A stretch of 54,182 bases of DNA. Source: Lachnospiraceae bacterium. GTDB taxonomy: Bacteria > Bacillota > Clostridia > Lachnospirales > Lachnospiraceae. Positions 8,957-17,336 of the stretch are shown one piece after another. Every line of letters starts with the position of its first letter. Positions within the stretch are counted from its first letter, which is position 1. The translations under genes and the position numbers were made by a program. The notes beneath the pieces were generated by a model that ran no database searches, had not been told where the DNA came from, and was given only the letters and a program-made list of their open reading frames with translations. Location of the stretch: positions 1 to 54,182 of the forward strand of contig JAEELW010000011.1 in the NCBI GenBank assembly GCA_016282915.1. Direction: 5' to 3'.

Positions 8957-10286
8957 ATTCTTCGGAAGGGCTTCCCAGCACATCGGAACGTTTCAGTGCA
9001 TATTCGCCCAGAAGCTGCAGTTCCCATTTCTGGAAATCACTCATATGGGGCGTGCGTCCCGTGCGCGCGACAAGTCCGTGCTTCAGGCAGAGATCTTCGC
9101 TGTAATCCTCCAGAAGATAGACATGTTCAAAGAGCATGGGGCCGTAAGAATAATGATTGATCAGGGAAAGGGCGCCGCTCTTTTCTTTTACGATGTGCAG
9201 CCCGCTCCCGTCCATCGGATCCTCAAAGCTTACCCAGGCCATGGCTTCGTAAACGCGTTCCGGATAATCCTGCGTGGAGGTGTAATTTCCGAGAGAATAA
9301 TAACAGAGAGCGGTGTTGCCGCTGTCGGTGGTGATCCATTCCACGGGCTCCACCACATGCGGGTGCGCGCCGATGATCAGATCTGCGCCGGCGTCGATCA
9401 TCTGCTGTGCCATGGTGGTCTGGTAAGGCATGGGAGTGAAGGTATATTCCACGCCCCAGTGCGGGCAGACGATGACCATATCGGCAAGCGTATCGGCTTC
9501 CCGTATATCCTCCAGTACCTGATCGGATACTTTCGTCATATCGAGCTTGCGCGAATTGTCATAGGGACAGAGAAAATCCAGATGACCGATGGCGTCCGAT
9601 GCAACACTTTCCCAGTTGTGACTGTAGGTTGCATTGATGAACGCGAAAGTATAGCCTTTTATCTCGAGCAGATAGATGCGCGGGTTTTTATCCGGATCCG
9701 GCGTCTCGCTGCCGTGAATGCCGCAGAGCAGGATCTCGGGATGCGCATTGTGATAGTAATCGGCGAAATGGATCAGACCGCTGTAACCCTGGTCGTATGC
9801 GTGGTTGGTGGCGCCGAGCACCACGTTGAAGCCGGCTTTTGCTTCGGCATCCGCTACCGCGGTCGGCGAGTTGAACGTGGGATAACTGGTAAAGGGACGG
9901 TCATCACCGCCGATGGGGGTTTCCTGATTGATGATCGCGATGTCCGCGGCATCGATGAATTCTTTGATATCCTGAAATTCAAAATCAAAGTTGTAGCTGC
10001 CGTCAGCCTGCTTGCCGGTATTTAAGATGCCGGTATGAAGCAGGTTATCGCCGACCATCATCAGGCTCACGCGCACCGGCTCTGGTGTGGGGGTCGGTGT
10101 GGGCGTGGCTTTGCTGAGGTCGATAAATTCGATCTCTTCCTCAGGGGCGATCGTATCTGTCAGGTCGTACGGAGTCGGCTGCGCCGACGGCTCGGCATGA
10201 TCACTGCCGCTGTCCGTTCCGCAGGCAGATATAAAAAGCGCGGTTCCGCAGACGAGCAGAAGGCGCAGGAAATTATGGCTTTTCAT
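8955..10286 (-). CDS. CapA-family (poly-gamma-glutamate synthesis-like) lipoprotein
   Basis: The chosen start at 10286 gives a 443-residue protein with a lipoprotein signal peptide (MKSHNFLRLLLVCGTALF, lipobox ISAC, Cys22). The open frame reaches 34 codons further up, but those codons would overlap the promoter. After a linker with a (TP)4 repeat (about 61-68) comes the CapA metallophosphatase-like domain: MMVGDNLLH (about 75), INQETP, GATNHAYD, CPHWGVEY, GAHPHVVEP and YSLGNY. CapA proteins take part in poly-gamma-glutamate capsule export or retention, but many stand-alone members have unknown roles. No capB/capC neighbours are present, so a capsule function is not supported by context. It faces the NlpC/P60 gene across divergent promoters. 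Confidence 0.88.
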   Translation of the reverse strand: MKSHNFLRLLLVCGTALFISACGTDSGSDHAEPSAQPTPYDLTDTIAPEEEIEFIDLSKATPTPTPTPEPVRVSLMMVGDNLLHTGILNTGKQADGSYNFDFEFQDIKEFIDAADIAIINQETPIGGDDRPFTSYPTFNSPTAVADAEAKAGFNVVLGATNHAYDQGYSGLIHFADYYHNAHPEILLCGIHGSETPDPDKNPRIYLLEIKGYTFAFINATYSHNWESVASDAIGHLDFLCPYDNSRKLDMTKVSDQVLEDIREADTLADMVIVCPHWGVEYTFTPMPYQTTMAQQMIDAGADLIIGAHPHVVEPVEWITTDSGNTALCYYSLGNYTSTQDYPERVYEAMAWVSFEDPMDGSGLHIVKEKSGALSLINHYSYGPMLFEHVYLLEDYSEDLCLKHGLVARTGRTPHMSDFQKWELQLLGEYALKRSDVLGSPSEE

Positions 10287-10346
10287 TTTCTTCTCTTTCC
10301 GTTCTATATGTAAGTTATGTATACCATCTATAGGGTTTCTTTGGGC

Positions 10347-10374
10347 ATTATAACACAAGATAGGCAAATTGCAA
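10347..10374 (-). promoter_or_regulatory. Promoter of the CapA-like gene
   Basis: Minus strand: -35 TTGCAA (10369-10374), 16-nt spacer, -10 TATAAT (10347-10352). It is back to back with the rightward promoter starting at 10383. Confidence 0.7.
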
Positions 10375-10382
10375 AAATAAAC

Positions 10383-10410
10383 TTGCATTTTTTATGTAAT
10401 CATGTATAAT
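10383..10410 (+). promoter_or_regulatory. Promoter of the SH3/NlpC-P60 gene
   Basis: -35 TTGCAT (10383-10388), 16-nt spacer, -10 TATAAT (10405-10410). The -35 boxes of the two divergent promoters are 8 nt apart. The leader then contains a 7-bp hairpin, ACGCCGT / ACGGCGT (10449-10455 and 10461-10467), ending 4 nt before the likely start codon. Confidence 0.7.
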
Positions 10411-10471
10411 GTTACAAAAATGTTACAAATGTTTTAAAAATGTTAAGCACGCCGTCGCGTACGGCGTTCAG

Positions 10472-11854
10472 ATGAAAAGGACTTATATCTCAGCTTATAT
10501 GACTTATAAGAAGAAACGTAAAAATATCTATCGCTTTGCCGCAAAACTTAAGTGTGTCTGGCTGCCGGCCGGAGCGATGACAGCTATGCTGCTCGGAGGT
10601 GCCGAGCCTGTATCGGCAACGGAAAGCGAAACAACGGCAGTTGATGCGGAAAGCGAAGCGGTACAGGTAGTACAGCTGAATGTGAAGGACAGTACACCCG
10701 TTATCATGACTGAGACCGAAGACGGGATCGGACTGATGGGCGGTGCCGCTCTTGATACGGAATATATCGCGCTGGATGACATCCGGGATCAGGAAGGGGA
10801 GTTTGCACTTCCTCTTGCCGGTGCAGCGGACGGAATAGAGATCAAAGAAAAAGAAGCAATGGAAGCTGCTGCGGAAGCGGCGGAAAATCTTCAGGAAGAA
10901 CATAACGAGTACGAAAATCTTGCGATCGCAAATGTTTCCTATGATTTCGTAAATGTAAGAAGCGGCCCAAGTACCGATTCCGTGATCGTCGGAAAGATGT
11001 ATGACGGTTCGGTCGCCGAGATCCTCGACCGTTACGAGCAGGAAGACGGCCTCTGGTTCCAGGTGAGCAGCGGCAGTGTGGAAGGCTTTATCAAGGCTGA
11101 GTATTTTTATTATGATGAGGATCTGATCGGTGTGATCGATCAGTACGTTACGCACAGTGCCGTCATACAGGCCAACGTTCTGAACGTCCGTAATGAGGCG
11201 GGAATGGACGGAGCCGTCATCGGTTATCTGACAGCCGGTGAGAAAGCAAAGGTTATTGAAGAAGACGGAGAGTGGATCAAAGTCGAGTATTCCAATAAGA
11301 CGGGCTATATCGCAGCGCAGTATGCGATGATCGAAGAAGATTATATCACTGCGAAATCTCTCGAAGAAGAACGTAAGGAACTGGAAGAAAAGAAAAAGAA
11401 AGAGCAGCGTGAACAGGCAGCCCGGCTTGCGGCAGTACAGGAAGATGTGACGCTTGCGGTGAATGCGGCGGCAGCAAATTATTCCAGCAATCCGGAACTT
11501 CGTCAGGCGATCATCAACTATGCGATGCAGTTTGTCGGGAACCGTTATGTGATGGGTGGACAGAGTCTTGCGGGAGGAACGGACTGTTCCGGCTTCACCT
11601 GCTATGTATACCGTGCCTTTGGATACAGCCTGAGCCGTACACCTTCGGGGCAGCTCGCAACGGCGGGGCGCCCGATCTCTCTGGCAGAGGTTCAGCCGGG
11701 TGATATCATCTGTTACGGTTACGGCGGATGCTCGCATGTGGCTATGTATATCGGTAACGGCCAGATCGTTCATGAAGCAAATTCAAGAATGGGATGTATC
11801 GTATCTTCGATCAATTTCGAACCGATCGTCGGTGTAAAGAATGTGATCGACTGA
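10472..11854 (+). CDS. Secreted SH3-NlpC/P60 peptidoglycan endopeptidase
   Basis: Exported cell-wall hydrolase, 460 aa from this start. An open frame 21 codons longer begins inside the promoter, so it is rejected. A start at 10499 is also possible, because no strong RBS precedes either. Order of domains: basic signal sequence (hydrophobic AGAMTAMLLGG, cleavage near EPVSA); an acidic Ala/Glu-rich segment; two bacterial SH3 domains (about 153-212, VNVRSGPSTDS; about 231-290, LNVRNEAG); a Lys/Glu coiled coil (about 297-325); and NlpC/P60. Catalytic residues are visible: Cys372 (TDCSGF), His422 (CSHVAMY) and His434 (VHEANS). It probably cleaves the stem peptide between D-iGlu and the diamino acid. 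A strong terminator follows. Confidence 0.93.
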   Translation: MKRTYISAYMTYKKKRKNIYRFAAKLKCVWLPAGAMTAMLLGGAEPVSATESETTAVDAESEAVQVVQLNVKDSTPVIMTETEDGIGLMGGAALDTEYIALDDIRDQEGEFALPLAGAADGIEIKEKEAMEAAAEAAENLQEEHNEYENLAIANVSYDFVNVRSGPSTDSVIVGKMYDGSVAEILDRYEQEDGLWFQVSSGSVEGFIKAEYFYYDEDLIGVIDQYVTHSAVIQANVLNVRNEAGMDGAVIGYLTAGEKAKVIEEDGEWIKVEYSNKTGYIAAQYAMIEEDYITAKSLEEERKELEEKKKKEQREQAARLAAVQEDVTLAVNAAAANYSSNPELRQAIINYAMQFVGNRYVMGGQSLAGGTDCSGFTCYVYRAFGYSLSRTPSGQLATAGRPISLAEVQPGDIICYGYGGCSHVAMYIGNGQIVHEANSRMGCIVSSINFEPIVGVKNVID

Positions 11855-11865
11855 AAATGATCTGA

Positions 11866-11894
11866 ACCGGGAGGACGGACCTCCCGGTTTTTTT
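11866..11894 (+). terminator. Intrinsic terminator after the NlpC/P60 gene
   Basis: A perfect 9-bp stem, ACCGGGAGG / CCTCCCGGT, with a 5-nt loop is followed by a run of T. Confidence 0.93.
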
Positions 11895-12001
11895 ATTTTC
11901 ATTTGAAAAACGGATGTGTTACAATGAGCTTTGTAAAAGCGAACGGATAAGAATCCATATCAGCATCTGAAACGTTTTATGAAAGAAAAGGAGAAATGAA
12001 A

Positions 12002-12808
12002 ATGACAGTCGAAATGATTCCTTCAGCATCGATCACGGGTATGATCTTTTCATGTGCGATCTCAGTCGTGCTGCCGGTTGCGCTTGCGGTCTTTGCGATG
12101 GTGAGACTGAAAGCAAAACTGCTCAGTTTTTTTATCGGTGCATTATGCTTTCTGCTTTCCTCAATGGTGCTGGAATCCATGCTGCACCGGTATGTGATCG
12201 CTGCAGTCGGAAACAGTTTTTTTGAGGAGCACATTATACTCTATGCGCTGTACGGCGGACTGACTGCTGCAGTGTTTGAGGAGACGGGACGTTTTCTGAT
12301 GATGAAGTATCTGATGAAAAACAGATCTTCGAAAGAAAACGCGGTCCTGTTCGGTATCGGACATGGCGGTCTTGAAGCAATGCTTATTGTAGGACTGACA
12401 TATCTTTCCAATCTTATGATCGCATTTGTGATCAATGAAGGAAGAATAGACCAGCTCCTGTCTGTCATTGATGAATCGATGAGAGAAGAAACGGTGAAAC
12501 AGCTTTCCGTTTTGTGGACGACGCCTTCGGCAGAAATGTTTCTTCCGGGGATCGAACGTATCAGTGCGATCGTATTACAGGTCTGTTTATCTGTGATCAT
12601 TTATCGCGCGGTTTCCGAAAAAAAATGGATCTATTATGTGTATGCATTCCTGATCCACATGTTTGTTGATACGGGAGTTGTGTTGATGTTAAGCGCTGTA
12701 TCGCCTTATATTATTGAGATTGTGGTGTTTGCGGAAACTGCAGTGATCGCGTTTTTTACATATCGCATGTATAAAAACATGCCGAAGAATGAGATGGAAA
12801 ACGCTTAA
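12002..12808 (+). CDS. YhfC-family intramembrane metalloprotease-like protein (copy 1)
   Basis: Polytopic membrane protein of 268 aa with about seven hydrophobic segments. It has the signature residues of YhfC-type (CPBP/Rce1-related) putative proteases: EETGR (93-97) at a membrane helix end, IGHGG (119-123) and a late HMFVD near 218. In CPBP proteases the Glu-Glu and His residues bind the catalytic metal; for YhfC no substrate is known. The start at 12002 is preferred because AAGGAG lies 8 nt upstream; an in-frame ATG at 11996 is only 2 nt from it. A TACAAT at 11920 may be a -10, but its -35 is weak. A paralogue with the same layout is encoded at 42202-43050. Confidence 0.85.
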   Translation: MTVEMIPSASITGMIFSCAISVVLPVALAVFAMVRLKAKLLSFFIGALCFLLSSMVLESMLHRYVIAAVGNSFFEEHIILYALYGGLTAAVFEETGRFLMMKYLMKNRSSKENAVLFGIGHGGLEAMLIVGLTYLSNLMIAFVINEGRIDQLLSVIDESMREETVKQLSVLWTTPSAEMFLPGIERISAIVLQVCLSVIIYRAVSEKKWIYYVYAFLIHMFVDTGVVLMLSAVSPYIIEIVVFAETAVIAFFTYRMYKNMPKNEMENA

Positions 12809-12834
12809 AATATTGAAAAAATAAGAAAAAACGC

Positions 12835-12863
12835 TTGATTTGTTAACATAAATAAGGTAAACT
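12835..12863 (+). promoter_or_regulatory. Promoter of the histone-H1-like gene
   Basis: -35 TTGATT (12835-12840), 17-nt spacer, -10 TAAACT (12858-12863), about 60 nt before the start codon. Confidence 0.6.
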
Positions 12864-12923
12864 AAACACGATTTAACGGAGAATAATAAAGCACGATCAT
12901 CATTTGAAATGGAGGAGAGAAAA

Positions 12924-13520
12924 ATGGCAGAAGAAAAGAAAACAACTGCAGCAAAGAAAACTGCTGCAAAAAAAGAGACAGCTGTGAAGAAGGCTGCTGC
13001 ACCGAAGAAGGCAGCGACCGCGAAGAAGGCGGAGACCGCAAAGAAAGCAACGACTGCTAAGAAGGCAGCGACTGCAAAGAAGGCAGAGCCTGCAAAGAAA
13101 GCAGCGACCGCAAAGAAGGCAGAGACCGCAAAGAAAGCAACGACCGCAAAGAAGGCAACGACCGCAAAGAAGGCAGAGCCTGCAAAGAAGGCAACGACCG
13201 CAAAGAAAGCGACGACTGCAAAGAAGGCAGAGCCTGCAAAGAAGGCAACGACCGCAAAGAAGGCAACGACTGCAAAGAAGGCAGAGCCTGCAAAGAAGGC
13301 AACGACCGCAAAGAAGGCGACGACTGCAAAGAAAGCGACGACCGCTAAGAAGGCAACGACCGCTAAGAAGGCAACGACCGCAAAGAAAGCAGAGCCTGCA
13401 AAGAAGGCAACGACCGCAAAGAAAGCGACGACCGCAAAGAAAGCGACGACCGCAAAGAAGGCAACAACTGCAAAGAAGCCGGCAGCGAAGAAGACGACTG
13501 CAAAGAAAACGGATAAATAA
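12924..13520 (+). CDS. Histone-H1-like Lys/Ala/Thr repeat protein
   Basis: A 198-residue protein made almost wholly of AKKA-based repeats (TAKKA, AEPAKKA, TTAKKA), ending in KPAAKKTTAKKTDK. Composition resembles eukaryotic histone H1 tails and bacterial H1-like proteins such as HctB, AlgP and BpH1-type proteins, which bind and condense nucleic acid non-specifically. It has no folded domain, so the whole chain is probably a disordered polycation. Only the first residues (MAEEKK) are acidic. The start at 12924 follows GGAGGAGAG at a good distance; an in-frame ATG at 12909 lies in the RBS itself. It has its own promoter and an 11-bp-stem terminator, so it is a separate, probably well-expressed unit. 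Confidence 0.9.
   Translation: MAEEKKTTAAKKTAAKKETAVKKAAAPKKAATAKKAETAKKATTAKKAATAKKAEPAKKAATAKKAETAKKATTAKKATTAKKAEPAKKATTAKKATTAKKAEPAKKATTAKKATTAKKAEPAKKATTAKKATTAKKATTAKKATTAKKATTAKKAEPAKKATTAKKATTAKKATTAKKATTAKKPAAKKTTAKKTDK
12990..13500 (+). repeat. 15-bp-unit tandem repeat inside the H1-like gene
   Basis: The coding sequence is a tandem array of 15-bp units encoding five residues (core GCAAAGAAGGC plus ACGACC, GAGCCT or similar), with higher-order 30-45-bp blocks repeated several times (for example around 13145-13320). Such arrays change length by slippage or recombination, so copy number probably varies between strains. Confidence 0.85.
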
Positions 13521-13556
13521 ATCGCTGCTTGCAGGACAATAATATCGGAATGAATG

Positions 13557-13588
13557 AGTGCCGAAACGGAAAAGGTTTCGGCACTTTT
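13557..13588 (+). terminator. Intrinsic terminator after the H1-like gene
   Basis: An 11-bp perfect stem, AGTGCCGAAAC / GTTTCGGCACT, with a 7-nt loop is followed by T-rich sequence. Confidence 0.85.
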
Positions 13589-13639
13589 AACAGGAAGGAA
13601 AAGAACGTCTTTTCCGGCTGAAAATATGAGGGATCAGAA

Positions 13640-15139
13640 ATGGAAAAAAAACGTGGAAGCGGAATCCTGTTACCGGTTACGGCTTTACCGTCGAAATACG
13701 GGATCGGATGTTTTTCAAAAGAGGCATATGATTTTGTGGATTTTCTTGCTGAAGCCGGACAGAGCTTCTGGCAGGTACTTCCGCTGGGGCCGACGGGATA
13801 CGGGGATTCACCGTATCAGTCTTTTTCCACGTTTGCAGGGAATCCCTATCTGATCGATCTGACGGAACTGATCGATCTGGGTTTTCTCACGGAAAAGGAA
13901 TGCAATGCAAAGAAATGGGGAAAGGATCCCACGCAGGTTGATTATGAAAAGATCTGGCAGTATCGATTCGATCTTCTGAAAAAAGCATTTCATAACAGCG
14001 GGATCACAAAGAAAAAAGAATATCGTGAATTTGTGCGCGACAATGCGTTCTGGCTTGATGATTACGCAATGTACATGGCATTGAAAGAAAAACACCACGG
14101 CCTGAGTTTTACATGCTGGGAAGAAGATCTGCGTCTGCACAGAACAGCTGCGCTGAAGCGTGCAAAGGCTGATCCGGAAATAAAAAAAGAAGCAGATGCT
14201 TTCCGCTTTATGCAGTTTTTCTTTTTCCGCCAGTGGCATGCGCTGAAGAAATATGCTAATGAAAAAGGAATACGCATCATCGGAGATGTGCCGATCTATG
14301 TTGCATTTGACAGTGCGGACAGCTGGTCGCATCCGGAACTTTTCCGGCTGGATGAAAAAGGTTTTCCCTTAGCAGTCGCAGGCTGCCCTCCGGATTATTT
14401 TTCGAAAACGGGACAGCTGTGGGGAAATCCTCTGTACCGTTGGGACTATCATCAGGAAACAGGGTATGAATGGTGGATGCAGAGACTGGCATTCTGCTTT
14501 GATATGTACGATGTGGTGAGGATCGATCATTTCCGCGGATTTGAAGCGTATTATTCGATCCCCTACGGAGATGCCACGGCAGAATTCGGACACTGGGAAA
14601 AAGGACCTGGGTATTCGCTGTTCAGGGTAATGAAGCAGAAACTCGGCGAGAAAGAGATCATTGCGGAGGACCTTGGTTTTCTTACGCCCGGAGTCAAGCG
14701 TCTGGTAAAACGCTGCGGATATCCGGGAATGAAGATCCTTGAATTTGCATTTGACAGTGCGGAGGATAATGATTATCTTCCTCACAATTATGAAACGAAC
14801 TGTGTGGTATATACGGGAACGCATGATAACGATACGGTTCTTGGCTGGTATTCCCGGCTGAGAAAGAAAGACCGTGATTTTGTAAAAGAGTATCTCGGGA
14901 TAAAGAACACAAAACAGATCGGCTGGGAACTGATCCGTGTTGCGCTGTCCTCCGTGGCGGATACCGCGATCATTCCGCTGCAGGATTATCTGGAGCTTGG
15001 AAGTGAGGCGCGCATCAATACGCCCTCTACCCTGGGAGATAACTGGAACTGGCGCATGCAGAAAGGTATGCTGACGGAGGAACTTGCCCGCAGGATACGA
15101 AGAATGAATGCGCTCTACGGAAGGTGTTCGGATAAATAA
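13640..15139 (+). CDS. malQ: 4-alpha-glucanotransferase (amylomaltase, GH77)
   Basis: Transfers alpha-1,4-glucan segments between maltodextrins and releases glucose. The 499-residue length is normal for GH77. Motifs: WQVLPLGPTGYGDSPYQ near the N-terminus, the nucleophile region VRIDHFRGFE, the acid/base region IIAEDLGFLT and YTGTHDNDT. Together with glgP it forms a glycogen/maltodextrin degradation pair. A GAGGG about 9 nt upstream supports the start. Its last 25 nt overlap the end of the convergent CYTH gene. Confidence 0.95.
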   Translation: MEKKRGSGILLPVTALPSKYGIGCFSKEAYDFVDFLAEAGQSFWQVLPLGPTGYGDSPYQSFSTFAGNPYLIDLTELIDLGFLTEKECNAKKWGKDPTQVDYEKIWQYRFDLLKKAFHNSGITKKKEYREFVRDNAFWLDDYAMYMALKEKHHGLSFTCWEEDLRLHRTAALKRAKADPEIKKEADAFRFMQFFFFRQWHALKKYANEKGIRIIGDVPIYVAFDSADSWSHPELFRLDEKGFPLAVAGCPPDYFSKTGQLWGNPLYRWDYHQETGYEWWMQRLAFCFDMYDVVRIDHFRGFEAYYSIPYGDATAEFGHWEKGPGYSLFRVMKQKLGEKEIIAEDLGFLTPGVKRLVKRCGYPGMKILEFAFDSAEDNDYLPHNYETNCVVYTGTHDNDTVLGWYSRLRKKDRDFVKEYLGIKNTKQIGWELIRVALSSVADTAIIPLQDYLELGSEARINTPSTLGDNWNWRMQKGMLTEELARRIRRMNALYGRCSDK

Positions 15140-15567
15140 GAATTCGAGTAATGCCTGTCTTCGGTCACATCATCCCCGAACCAGTCGGGGGGCGTGAAGG
15201 CCTGCGCTTCATCAATGTTCTCAAATTCTACTTCCGCCAGTACCAGCGGAGCAAAGGGCGGATCAAAAACATCCAGTTCTATAGTGAGAGAGCTGTTTTC
15301 CAGAGGGATCAGGTAGCGGGTTTTGGAAATGACGTTACCATCCGCCTTGGAAGAGAGCTTTTCATAAGCCTCCCGGTTCAGAGGGAGATTGTATTCCTCA
15401 CGGGCAAGAAAGCCTTTTCCTTTATAGGTCAGATAAAAATCGTTATTGTCCTGCCGTACCCGTACGACCGGATCGGTACACAGATAAGCCTGGCTGATCT
15501 GCCGTGATGGATATGATGCGAGGTCCGCGGGCAATTCCCGGACCAGAAATTTGCGTTCGATCTCCAT
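15115..15567 (-). CDS. CYTH-domain protein (putative triphosphatase)
   Basis: A 150-residue protein starting MEIERKFLV, the EXEXK signature of the CYTH superfamily (adenylate cyclase class IV / thiamine triphosphatase / inorganic triphosphatase). Further conserved strands: VVRVRQDNNDFYLTYKG, ISKTRYLIP, TIELDVFDPPFAPLVLAEVEFE. The family hydrolyses triphosphate substrates using divalent metals in a beta-barrel tunnel; the bacterial short forms are often tripolyphosphatases. The RBS AGAGGT precedes the ATG. The 3' end overlaps the end of malQ antisense by 25 nt (15115-15139). Confidence 0.9.
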   Translation of the reverse strand: MEIERKFLVRELPADLASYPSRQISQAYLCTDPVVRVRQDNNDFYLTYKGKGFLAREEYNLPLNREAYEKLSSKADGNVISKTRYLIPLENSSLTIELDVFDPPFAPLVLAEVEFENIDEAQAFTPPDWFGDDVTEDRHYSNSYLSEHLP

Positions 15568-15737
15568 AAAAAACTACCTCTTTTCATTTGGCTGGGAATA
15601 GTGTAAACTGTTTGGGGTAAAACATCAAGAGCCCTTTCGGGGGCAGGCGGTGTATATACAGAAAAAAAACATAAAAGCCATAAAAAAAAGAATGGCAGCC
15701 GTATCATTATATGAAAAGGCTGCGAAGAGGAAAAAAC

Positions 15738-16277
15738 GTGAATGATGAAAGATTTGCGCAATGTATGAAAAGCATTGCCGAAGGAGATAAGACAGCCTTA
15801 AAGGAAATATATGAAGAGTATCTCCCTTATCTGTATTCGGTAGTGTATGGCGTTGTGCAGCAAAAAGAAGCAGCTGAAGATGTGACCAGCGAGGTGTTTT
15901 TGCGCATCTGGAAAACGGCAGAGAAATACCGGCCCGGAAACGGACATAAAGGCTATCTGGCCACGATCGCACGGAATATGGCGATCGATGAACTGCGAAA
16001 GCATAAGCGGGAAGTACTTCCGGATGATGACGAGAATGATATCATCTCGTCTGCAGCGTCCGAGGAACAGGGACCGGAAGAACTGATCGTCGAAAATCTT
16101 TCCGTTCAGGAGGCATTGGATCGTCTGAAGCCGGCAGAGCGGGAAGTGGTGAGTATGAAGATACTTTCGGAGATGACCTTCCAGGAGATCGCCGATACTC
16201 TTCAGACCCCTCTGGGAACCGTGACCTGGCGTTACCAGGCGGCAATGAAAAAGTTAAGGAGTTGCGGATATGAATAA
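15738..16277 (+). CDS. ECF-type RNA polymerase sigma factor
   Basis: A 179-residue sigma-70 family protein of the extracytoplasmic-function group. Region 2 spans about residues 20-95 (YLYSVVYGVVQQKEAAEDV, FLRIWKTAEKYRP). Region 4 is at about 120-175 (ERE-VVSMKILSEMTFQEIA, then TPLGTVTWRYQAAMKKL). The GTG at 15738 is chosen because AAGAGG lies 6-7 nt upstream. The in-frame ATG at 15711 has no RBS. A possible upstream promoter (TTTTCA at 15581, TAAACT at 15604) is weak. The following gene overlaps by 8 nt and encodes a single-pass membrane protein, the usual position of the cognate anti-sigma factor. Confidence 0.92.
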   Translation: MNDERFAQCMKSIAEGDKTALKEIYEEYLPYLYSVVYGVVQQKEAAEDVTSEVFLRIWKTAEKYRPGNGHKGYLATIARNMAIDELRKHKREVLPDDDENDIISSAASEEQGPEELIVENLSVQEALDRLKPAEREVVSMKILSEMTFQEIADTLQTPLGTVTWRYQAAMKKLRSCGYE

Positions 16278-17319
16278 GGATTTTGAGAAAGAATACAAAA
16301 AACTGATCGAGGAAGATCCGCCTGCGCTTTGGGACCGTATAGAAAAAATGGTCGATGCGGCGATCGCCGAAGGGCCGACAGCAGCGGAAGAAGCTGAAAC
16401 GGGCACGGAAGCGGTAAGTGAGACGGAAGAAGATGAAGCGGTGCTGGCAGCAGGCGTGGCTGAAGTTCTCGGAGGAGCAGAACAGAAGACGGAAATGCTT
16501 TCCGAAGAAAAAAAGGACGATGAAAGCGGCAGCGAAGCTGACGACGAGGCGAAGGGCGTTATCGCAGGGGTGTTCGGAGCATCGGCTTCCGAAAAGGCTG
16601 CAGATGCGAAGGAAGGATCGGGCAAAAAGAAAAAGGTCTTTAACTGGCGGCGCTGGGTGCTGCCGGCGGCGGCTCTCCTGTGCGTAGCGATCATGATCCC
16701 CGTTGTGATCACAATAATGAACGGCCGCACGAAGCAGAACGAGACCGGCGCTCCGATGGCAGCCGCAGACAACAGTGTTATGGCGGATATGGCGATGGCC
16801 GAGGCATCCACAGATGCTGCCGCGGAAGTGGGTGAAGATAAGCAATCCTTACGCGGGGAAACGCAGGGAGTATCGTTGGTTCCGCAGAACAAGGATAATG
16901 GAAAAACCGTTCAGCCGGAAAACGGCGATATCTCCATTGAGGTCGTGACAGAAGCGGCCGGTGAAGATGCGGCGGAAGAAGAGGAAGAAGACCCGGATGA
17001 AGAAATTGATATAGAAGAAGATGATGAGGATTATGATGAAGACTATGATGATGAAGAAGACTGGGACGAGGATGAGGAAGAAGAGGAAGAGCTTGTAAAT
17101 GCGATCATCTACATCACCATCGATGAGGATACTCCGGCATCCGTGATCGATGAGATCGCGGCACAGTTCGGCCTGAGCAATCAGGGGTATGATGAGGAAT
17201 ATGACGAATATCATCTGGCAGTACCGAGTGCCATGACGGAGGAAGCACTGGATGACCTGGTAGATGCCATTGATGAAAATGAGAATGTGTGGAGCGTTTA
17301 CTGGGATTACGCCGAATGA
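16270..17319 (+). CDS. Putative membrane anti-sigma factor with acidic outer segment
   Basis: A 349-residue single-pass protein. The N-terminal part (1-125) is predicted cytoplasmic, begins NKDFEKEYKKLIEEDPPALWDRIE and is rich in Ala/Glu. One transmembrane helix lies at about 129-151 (VLPAAALLCVAIMIPVVIT). The outer part contains a very acidic run at about 232-275, almost only D, E and Y, and a small C-terminal domain (NAIIYITIDEDTPASVID ... VWSVYWDYAE). Its overlap with the ECF sigma gene by 8 nt argues for an anti-sigma role. No zinc-binding HxxxCxxC motif is seen, so it is not a ZAS-type anti-sigma. The acidic tract could sense divalent cations or cationic peptides (inference). Confidence 0.65.
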   Translation: MNKDFEKEYKKLIEEDPPALWDRIEKMVDAAIAEGPTAAEEAETGTEAVSETEEDEAVLAAGVAEVLGGAEQKTEMLSEEKKDDESGSEADDEAKGVIAGVFGASASEKAADAKEGSGKKKKVFNWRRWVLPAAALLCVAIMIPVVITIMNGRTKQNETGAPMAAADNSVMADMAMAEASTDAAAEVGEDKQSLRGETQGVSLVPQNKDNGKTVQPENGDISIEVVTEAAGEDAAEEEEEDPDEEIDIEEDDEDYDEDYDDEEDWDEDEEEEEELVNAIIYITIDEDTPASVIDEIAAQFGLSNQGYDEEYDEYHLAVPSAMTEEALDDLVDAIDENENVWSVYWDYAE

Positions 17320-17336
17320 TAAAGAAGGAGTCTGCC

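Noticed and set aside
12990-13500. Non-coding satellite array
   Set aside because: The repeat period is a multiple of three, the frame is open throughout, and it has an RBS, promoter and terminator, so it is a coding repeat.
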